The notes under the pieces are model-generated. The model saw only the letters and a program-made list of their open reading frames with translations, did not search any database and had not been told where the DNA came from. A DNA stretch of 64,000 bases from Glandiceps talaboti (Eukaryota; Hemichordata; Enteropneusta; Spengelidae). The translations under genes were made by a program, and so were the position numbers. Of this stretch, positions 15,901-27,000 are shown in pieces. The stretch lies in assembly GCF_964340395.1 (NCBI RefSeq), contig NC_135554.1:10661475-10725474 (forward strand), written 5' to 3'. Positions within the stretch are counted from its first letter, which is position 1. Every line of letters starts with the position of its first letter.

Positions 15901-18900
15901 ATTTGACTATTGCTAAGGGCAAAGTCATGGTTGCCAATTACGTATGTGTGACACACTCACAATTTGAAGACTAACACTTTTAGAATCAAATTGATAAAAG
16001 GACTCTACTAGAGACGTATTCACCAAATTTCAGACCAATCTGCTCAGTAGTTTTGAGTTTAAATTTTTTGACCAAATATCATATATTTTTTTACACAAAC
16101 CACACACCTATGATGCGATAATTTTCCTCTGAACAATTTCCAAACTAGACATAATACTAGCAATGTCACCACCAAATTACAAAACAATGGTCCAGCGGTT
16201 TTTGAGTTTAAGTTGACCACACACACACATACACACAGATACTCCACCATGCCTATAGCACTCCTGAAACGTATCAGTTCAGTTGTGTTAAAAAATTGGC
16301 TGAAATGAAGTGATGTCTGATTTCCAGGTAAAAATACTTACCACTTACTATAAGTTTCATCATTCCATGCTTTCCTTGACTTCGTTGACTAGTACTTTCA
16401 CTACTGTAACATTCATAGACTCCTCCATCACTGGTCTCAGCAAATGTTATTGTTATACTTTTAAGACCATTCCATTCTGATATATCATCGCCATTATGTT
16501 TCCATCTCAATGATGACTGTTGTATACTTGTTGTCATTGACAATGTTACAGCTTCTCCCCAGCTGACTGTCTTGGTATGTCCTTCTGCTTTTATATCAGC
16601 TGAAGTTGGAAAGAAATATAACACCTGCTGTGATGATGCATGTTGTACATTGTAGTTTATTCAAAATGCCTAGCAATAAGACCACGCCAATAACAACAGC
16701 CAAATGATGGCCAGGTGTATATCACCAAGATAACTACTGGGCTGGATAGGCAATCAGATAAATATAAATGAAACAAGTCATTGAAAATGACATAGTACCA
16801 GCTATGATTGGGTTTTAAGGAACTGGCATTTTCAAACATGTTGTTTGGCCTCATATGGTTGTTTTTGATATCACTACTCTGTTCAAGCATGTCTGAGTTA
16901 TGGCTTTGGACATGAAAACTGTGCCAACAAAATGGCTGCCAGGCAGCCATATCGGACTGTATCACGACAACAATGAATATGCACATGTATGTCATAGAAC
17001 ACTGTCCTAATACCAACTTTGAATGAGATCTGTTCAAGCATGTCTGAGTTATGGCTTTGGACAGGGAAAATTTGCAAACAAAATGGCTGCTAGGTGGCCA
17101 TATTGGCTCATATCATAAAACAAATTGACGTGCATATGTATGCCATAGTATGGTGCCCCTGTACCAAGTATGAAAAAAATCGGTCAAGCCATCTCCATGA
17201 AATGGCTCTGGACGGACGGACAGACGCACGCACGCACGCACAGACAGACGGAACCCAATCCATAAGTCCCTGTCCAGACGTACATGTAGCGTCCGGACTA
17301 CGTCCAGAGGGGACTTAAAAGTATACAGTTGTGCTACAATGCCATTGGCACTAATTTTTATATTCTGTGATGATCGTATACCACCTTTATTGCCATTGTG
17401 ATATAGTTTCCCCACTACATGTCAGTTGTACGTCAAATTTTAGCCCATACATTTATTCAAAGGTGATCAGTACTTTTTTGGTTGTCCTAAAATTCTGTCT
17501 TCTGCCTGTACTTTCACTGTTACATCTATTGTACTGTTTGATCATAACATCTGCTTTGGATATTCTTGTTGCTTATGAACAAGCTCTTCATTTTTCCTTG
17601 GTCAAAATTACAATTAGCCTGAAATTTTCCCAGTTTTGTATGCAATTTATGACTAACATGAGAACACGCTTTAGAAGCCTGTGCTTATCATTAGAACAAC
17701 CAAACTGGAAGTCACACTTACTGATCACAGAAAAGTATGCGCAGCAAATTATTGCATTAAAACTAATAGGACATTTGTGTATATATACATGTATACATGT
17801 ATTCACTATTTAAAGCAGTGTATAGTGTTTCAAATGTATAAGGTGGTATACGGTCATCATAGAATATGACCAGATGTAAACTGAATGCTTTCCGTAAACT
17901 AGTATTGCAATGTCATGATTTATGCAAGAAATTTAGCTCTACATCTGTGAGTTTTTCAAGGGTCAGTGAAAGTTAGTTGTCAAAAATGTTGTTCGAATGC
18001 CCGCTTCCTATTCTCAACACAGGAAAGCTTGCCATCCTTGACTTCACTCGGTTTTCATGATCCCCTACATACATGTAACTGAGATATGTACACCCATTTC
18101 CACGGCAAATAATAAACAAAATTCAAACCTGCACAACATTGCTATTACCCATCGGAAAGTTTACATTCGAATTGATCAAGCCATTTTTTAGCAAATGGTG
18201 ACACACACACACACACACACACAGACTTTTCACCCCTAATAGATATCCTTCCTTAAGATGGAAAAATATTTACTAGTATTCACTTGTTTATTAATGCCCG
18301 TTATCTTTGCAATAGACACCACCATTTGTTTGCTGTTATGGGAATGGGCGTGTTGCTGGGCATATTCGCATACATTTTTTGGAATCTTTTAACTTACACA
18401 TGTACCTACCCCCTTCCTAGTTTTCGTCTTTGCAATATACATTGTACACCATCATTTAACTGGTGATATGGGCGTGCTCTTGTTGCAAGGGATATTTGTG
18501 TACATGTTTTGATCTTTATTCACTTACCTACCCATCCCTGTTGTTACCTTTGTACATGTAATACATGTATGTATCATTTCACTGTTGCTTAGTGCATGGT
18601 CATGATTGATAGGGCCATTATGTTGTTAACAATAACTGCAGAATAACACCTCCAGAACATCCACACCAAGTTTCAGCCCCATAATTCCCTAATTTGCATA
18701 TTACAGTCATTATGTTGCGAATTCACCTTCATCTACACATCCCATGATGCATCGTCATTAAATTTGAGCTCAATCTGTTCAGTAAATTTGGAATAATAGC
18801 TTTTTTACCCACCTGACACATTTTAACCCCCACCCCCTGAGGAGATACTATTACAATGTGCTCCTTCTGTCTATCCATCTGTGCATGCGTGTGTGCGTGC

Positions 18901-21900
18901 ATGTGTGTCTACATGCTTGTGTCAATCCATATGTCCGTCCATAAGACAACGTTTCTTAGACATGCAATATTTCCATTTCTTTCAAACCTTACAAATGTCT
19001 GAGAAATGATGTATTACAACAGACGGAGCCCATTGCAATAGCCCTGCCTTCAGGGGCTAAAAATACATGTACATGAACTTGAAATTAGGCACTCACAGCA
19101 AATAAAGAGCAGGCAAAGTCAAAGTCAAGAAGATAGTAGGTCAAGATGTTATGGAGATGTTTGTTGGAATGTGGAAGCTAAATACATGTACATGAGTCAA
19201 ACAGTCCCAAGATTAAAGTTTAGCTCTACCTCATTACATTTTAATCCCTGGACTGTTTCATATATATATACATCATTTACATGTCTACAACATTAATACA
19301 ATCCTTACCATCTGATCTTATCACCACCGTATGCAATCTCTCTGTTTCTCCATTGGTGGCAATGGCTTCACAATAGTACACACCAGGTTGTTGATCACCA
19401 CCACGCAAGAATAGTCTTCTTGCATAGTCATTGAAGTCTCGTTCATAACTGTTATCAGGTAAATCAGTACCTGTCCCTGTATCTAGAACTCTACCATAAG
19501 TAAAACTGTTACCCACACTTGTTACACTATCACCTGCTGAGTATCCCGCAATGAAGTGGTCAGTATCAGAACTTGTTGGCTCTGCATGAAGATTGAAGAA
19601 AGTGATGTCTAGTCTTGCATCTATAAGAAAGCAGGGAAAGAAGAGAAATCTAATTATCATTTGTAACTCTACATGTACAGACTGTGATCTTGGAAAAAGG
19701 TTGCAACAAATAAATCATGTACTGAAAACACGATTTGCCTACATGGACATGTCAAAAAAAATGGACATGTCAAAAAGCACCAGATTTATATTAATTTATT
19801 ATCTGGGTACATTTGCATACATGTACATTTTTACAGTTGTCTATTAATGCCTAATGTTATCTTTGCAAAAAAGCCCTAATTTGCATAGCACTGATGGGAT
19901 CATCACATCATGAACGATTCTTAAACTAACCACCCCTAAGAACGCTGTCACTCCCACCAAATTTCAGTCAAATTTGCAATATAGTTTTGGAATTATAGAT
20001 TTTTGACCAAAAAAACACACTTTTAGCCCTAATTTGCATATCACTGATGTGTTCATCATATCAAGAATACATCTTAATGATCTGAACACCCCTTAGAATG
20101 TTCCCACCAAATCTCAGCCCCCATGTGCTAAGTAATTTTGGAATTTATAGACTTTTGACAAAAAAACCACATATTTACCCTTCTTTGCAAATTGCATATC
20201 ACTGATGGGATCATCATGTCATATGAACACATCATCGCAAACCACAGCCTCTTTTATGGCACAGTTCAAAACGTGTCGTTATTTCACAGTGTCACAGAAA
20301 AAATAACAGCTTTGGTTTGCAAGAATGTATGAACACTTCTTAAACTACATGTAAACACCCACAAGATCATTCCCACCTAATTTCAGGCCAATCTGCCCAG
20401 CAGGTTTGGGCTTTAAGTTTTATGACCACAAATTACATTTCTTTACCCAAAACGCAAGTACTTGTCTGGAAGAGTTGATCCAGAATGAAAGAATTACCCA
20501 ATGTAATCCTTATAAGTTATATGGCTAATCCATTAATAAGATAACACTAATGCATAATCTGGGATTGAATTTCTGGCCTTTAACACCTACAAATACAAAG
20601 CCACAACCATAGACAGTATTGTAATGCTTCTTGTCGGCAAATGATAAAAAATAGCGCAAATATTGCGTTGCCGCACAACTTCATGTTCAGGGCAATGATA
20701 GATACATGTATATAATTTTTTGAAGATTTAAAGTTGTAACCAAAACAAAATTTTCATACCTAATTTCCATCATCATAATCCAGCCATCCTATGTTGGAAG
20801 TGTACAAGACAAGTATAGCAACATCCTAATCAAACTTTAAAGGGATGTGTCTACAAGGTTTTGTACTTCTTTATTTTTTAAAATCAATTTGGAACCAAGT
20901 CATACCAATGTAACAGGTTTATCTTTCTTGGTTGTCTTATTGTAATATTGTAAAAGCCAGCTACATTCAGTTTATATGGGTAGGTGATGAAACAGCTATC
21001 TACAATATATTACATAATCCAGTCATAAACCAAACTGGCCATGCTACAGGCTTTACCACCCAAGGAAATAGTAAAGTAAACATTATAGTTAATTAACAAT
21101 GTACTGTTCTCACTGTGTCAGCTATTAATGAGGACAAATCTACACATTCTCAACAAAGTTAAGCTCAATCTACTGGGTAATTTCAGAGTTGAAGATTTTT
21201 GAGGAAAAGCAATGACAAAGAATAACACTTCTAGAAACATCTCACCAAGTTTCAAACTCATTCACTTAGTATTTTTTGAGATATAAGTTTTTGACCAAAA
21301 TTCACATTTTTACACCTTAATTCCATATCACTCATGGAATCATGGTATGCTTAACATATCTTCGTCCATACATCCCTAAATGCATTTCCATTAAATTTCA
21401 GCCCAATTATTATTATTAATCTGCTCAGTGGTTTTGGAATTATAGATTTTCAACCAAAAAGACACATTTTCAGCCCTAATTTGCATATCACTGATGGAAT
21501 CATCATGTCATGAACAAATCTTACTTTACACCCCCTAAAGAATGTTCCCACCAAATTTTGCACCAATCTGCCCAGTAGTTTCTGAGTTTAAGTTTTTTGA
21601 CCAAAAATCACATTTTTTGACCCAAAACCCACATCCCTGATGCAATCACTTTCATTTGAACAATTTCCCAACTAGACACCAGAAGTAACATGACCACCAA
21701 ATATCAAAGCAATCGGTCCAGCAGTTTTTGACTTTAAGTTGTTTACACACATACACACAGACAGACAGACAGACAGACAGACACTTTGCCATGCCTATAG
21801 CACTACTGAACCTTCAGTTCAGTTGTGCTAAAAATCAGATAAATGAAAGTCACTGAATGTGAAACACCCGACATTACAAGTGTTTATGTACATTTTGTCT

Positions 21901-23990
21901 AGCCACACCATTTTGATTTATTTTGCCATAAGTTGGGGACATAATATTTTGTTCAGTAAATATCGGTAAGTGTTGGTTAATAAGACATGTGGATTGTAGT
22001 TTTTGTTTATTGATGTCTATTACAACCATCAGCAATGTATTTTTTCACAACGCTGTTGAGTTTTATTCACCTGTTGACTACGATCGTCATAGCCTGAGTG
22101 CTAAACGATGTCCCTCTATAATGTCACAAAATCGCGTGGTCTAGGTGGGACCGGAAATACCCGAAAACTCTTGAGGTAAGACCGAAGGGAACTCACTGAA
22201 AAAAAGGTCATTTTAAGGTGTTTGCAGATGCTTTTTTTAAAGTTTTAAAACCAGAATACGTTTCACCAACATGTCGTCTAGCAAAATAGCAATAGTGAAT
22301 GTGAGCATTTTGAATCACCTTTAAGCAACTGGTGACAGGTGGTGAGATTCATTGTTGTGTACACTTCTTAAAAACTTGTTAGCTTACACAGTGATGAAGT
22401 TTACTTATCTGTAACTAGCAGTAGGGTCAGTACATCAATATATGTACATGACATGTATAGCTAGTGTAACTTAAAGCCAAAGGGAAAAAACTAATGGTAT
22501 AAGGAGTTAAAAAAAAATATTGTGTGGTTCCGATTACATTCAATTTTAAAATAGGTGGGGTAAGTAGATTTTGTACTAAATTATTTTATTTTTTCATACG
22601 TGAATGTCTAGTTCAGGTAATTAAATTTTCCGTTGTTTTCCATATGGTCTCTGTGTTATTGGTTTCTTCTCATCATATGTACAGCCATTACAGATTGGAA
22701 GAACAGCTTTATATTGTCTTTTTAAGTTGATTTCAGTTTCCGGCATCCACTTTTTCTTGCAAGATTTCATGATTTTCTCGATTTTTTTTCTCGAATACTT
22801 GTGTGTGGGGGGAGGAGGGGGGGGGGAGCCATTTAGTTCCCATGTTCTCATCCTACAATTTTGATTTTACTTTTATTGAATTTTTTGAACCCTAAATACA
22901 AATACTTCATTGTAAAATACCACCAATGGCATTGTAGCACAACTGTACAGTTTTTAAAAATGTTTATCCATATGTTAGTCCATGCTAACAATAAGTGTTC
23001 ATTTGTTGAATGACTATCCAGTTGCCTATCCAACCATGTTGCTATCTTTACGATATATGCTATCATGTGGCTGTTGCTATGGGTGTGGTCTTGTTGCTAG
23101 GCATATTTACATACATTTTTTCAATGTTTATTCAATTGTCTATTAATCCCCGTTGTTATCTTTGCAATATACATGATCATTTGGCTGTTGCTATGGGCGT
23201 GGTCTTATTGCTAGGTAAATTAACATACATTTTTTGAATGTTTATTCAGTTGTCTATTAATCCCTGTTGTTATCTTTGTGAAATACTCAACCATTCGGCT
23301 GTTGCTATGGGTGTGGTCATGGTTGCTAGGGTATTTGCATACATTTTTTGAATGTTTACTCATTTGCCTACCAGATGATGTTGTTATTTGACCAAAATAT
23401 ACTGCAATTTGGTTGTTGCTAAGGGCGTGGTCATGGTCGCGTGGGCCAATTTTGTAAAAATGTTTTGAAGAAAATCTGCAGAATAACACTTTCAGAAACA
23501 TCTCACCAAGTTTCAGACTCAGTGACCAAGTACTTTTTGAGATATAAGTTTTTGACCAAAAATGAACATTTTTACACCTAATTTGCATATCACTCATGAA
23601 ATCATTGCATGCTTAATATTTATTCATCCATACATCCCTAGATGCATTCTCATTAAATTTCAGCCCAATCTACTCAGTAGTTTTGGAATTATAGATTTTT
23701 AATCAAAAAGACACATTTTTAGCCCTAATTTGCATATCACTGATGGAATCATCATGTCATGAACAAATCTTACTTTACACCCCCTTAAGAATGTTCCCAC
23801 CAAATGTCACACCAATCAGCCCAGTAGTTTCTGAGTTTAAGTTTTTTGGCCAAAAATCACATTTTTTTACCCAAATCACACACCTGTGATGCGATCATTT
23901 TGATTTGAACAATTTCCCAACTAGACACCCAAGGTAATGGACCCACCAAATATTATGGCAATCGGTTCAGCAGTTTTTGACTTTAAGTTG

Positions 23991-24028
<38 letters not shown>

Positions 24029-27000
24029 GAAGCCAGGCAATCCCTATAGCGCTACTGAACCTCAGTTCAGTTGTGCTAATAAAAATGTCAAATTGAGAAA
24101 TGGAAGAATTTTTGCCATATACATGTATAGTAAATGCATGGCATTACAATAAAGTGTCAGCAAAAGAACTATTTACATGTACATGTAACTATTTTTTACT
24201 CACTATTATGCTGCCTCTATATTCATACCACTACATACTACTACATACTGATTTGAAATTGATTGTGTGGGTTGAAGCAATTTTCAATTTTGGCCAATTT
24301 AGTTAGAGGGGAGTGGGGGGTCTGAGGCTATTGATCTCACCCTTAACATTATACACAATGTAATTATTTGACTTTAAGTTTTCCCTAACATTAAGAAAAT
24401 CCCACGAAACAGGCATTAATATACAATGTAAACAATCTCAGAGAAATACATTCATATGTACTCTGTTATTGTACATCATAACCACTATAAATAAAGACAC
24501 AAAGTGTCCAAATACTGGTACATATATACATGTCATGTATATCAGTAACAACTCATAGTACATGTACATGTAAACCAATCAGTGGTTGAATTCTATGTCA
24601 GTTAGACAATTCTTACTCTTAGAGCTCAATAAAAAGTAATCTTTTATTCAGTTATTATATTGCATTATGAAATTAAAATTTATCCTAGCTTACCTGTAGA
24701 TTTGAGAATGGCTATTGCTACACTATTCTGCTATCCTAAAAATTTGAATTTTTGAGTTTGCCATCGGAAATTCAAAAATTCAAAATGTCAGTCAGGATAG
24801 TGAAATAGTGTAGTGATTATCCGTTCTCATATATATACATGTAGGTCTAAGGCTAAATTCATTCACATGAAGAGTTCACATATCAAACACAAAAAAGCAA
24901 ACTAATGTAATTGTATACTTGTAATTTGAGCCATATCTATGTATAGGCCATATACTTTATAGTAATTTAAAACATGGTTGGTCAAGTATCTCTATGTCTC
25001 TCCTTTCTCTATCTGTGTACACACTTCTAATTCTGTACAAGGACAAAAGGAGGGCATGGTGTATCACAAGGAATTTTAAATGGCCAGTTAAAGTACATGT
25101 ACTGAATACAGATCAAAGTGCACTCCCCCCCCCCCCCATACATTGAAACTTACGTTAGAGTCACAACTTTGCTATGCTTTTTTGAAGTGCATGTCCAGTA
25201 TGTGATTTGATGTTGACTAGAGTAGCCATAAATAGATATTCCAATATGATATAAAACTATTAAAACTTAAGTAGATGTAGACTATTGGTACTTGGGTTGC
25301 CATGGTGACATGTAACATGGTCATCATGATGTTTGTTATGAACATAAACTGGAACTGACTAGAAATGAGGACAAATAAACACTGGGTCTATACAATGATA
25401 AAATAAATAGAACCAAATAAATTCACATCCTGGTGTGGCTGTTAAAGTCACTTAGTGTTCAGACTCTAATTGTTTTATTAGGAAAGATGTTGAATTTCCT
25501 GGAATGAGTATATGTGTTGAGGTCTAACATTTTAACCAATACAACACAATTTAATATTTTAATGTCCAACCAGATTGTATTATTATTTTATGTAGCCATG
25601 GTAAACAGTGTTTTTAGTTACTGTATTGTTTGCTGGGGGGGGGGGGGGGTATCTTGAAACAAGATAAAGTTTACAGATGGGGTAAAATGGTCAGAAACGC
25701 AGGAACAGTCATCAGTAACAATCAGTTGTCAGTGGATTCAGTCTACCATGAGCGACTAGCAGACAAGCACGCACATACTGACAGACAAGACATCCACGCT
25801 TGGACAGTACATATATGATAGACGAATTGACAGATGTGAACTTGTAGGCTGAGGTAGCTGGCCATTCGCACTATAGCCGTTGTATTAACTATTTTACTAA
25901 CCAAGCTATCGCTGTGTACATGTGGCTATTTAAGAGAACAATATCAGACTTTACCATTAGTTTTCTTTTCACACATTTTTTTACCCCAAAGTGGCTCTAA
26001 GTCAGCTAAATTGCATTTGGCTGTTGCTATGGGTGTGTCATGGTTGCTATGGGTATTTGCATACATTTTTTGAATGTTTACTCACTTGTCTACCTGATGT
26101 TATTTGACCAAAACAGACTGTCATTTGGTTATTGCTATGGGCGTGTTTATTGTTGCCAAGGCCACAATGTTTTACAGAAAATCTGCAGAATAACACTTCT
26201 AAGAACATTCCCACCAAATTTCAGGCCAATCTGCCCAGTAGTTTTGGAGTTTATTTTTTTTGACCAAACATCACATTTTTTACCCAAAAATGGCTCTCTA
26301 AGTTGGCAAAATTGCATCATATCCAAAAAACTGACATGCATATGTAAGTTATAGTTCATTATCCATTTACTAAGTTTGAAAGAAATCGGTCAATGAATGT
26401 CCATGAAACGGCACCCAATCTATAAGCACCTGTCGTAGTCTGGGACAGGCTAAGAACAAAGTGCGAAACACCCTCCCCATAAACAATGTTCACAAGTGTG
26501 ACATCGATATGTTTATAAACAAAGTGCAAAACACCCTCACCATAAACAAACGTTTACACATGTGACATCGACACATTTATATACCATGATAAAAATTGTA
26601 GTGGTCACACCACTAAAATCAATCATTCAATGTAAAAAACACAGTAAACACATTAAAATAGGGAAACCCAGTACTGTAGTGTATATGGTGTATATATCAG
26701 CAGAAATTGTAATCAACTTACATTGTATCAACACCTTGATAGTAATTTAGTAAATACAGAACCTGTTATCATTGAAGGTACGAAAGTTTCTTAAATCTGT
26801 ACTGGCTAGATGTGCAAAAATGAAGTTCAGCAATCACATTGGCACCAGATGCCTCCCCTCCACCACCACTACCCCCATCACCTTCATCCTCACCCCCACC
26901 CCAATGAGTGTTTTAATATTGAGGTGTGGCATCTTGTAATCATCACAGGGAATGTCACTGTCAGTGAAGCGACTGCTGAGGATGTGTTGTGTGTACATAT

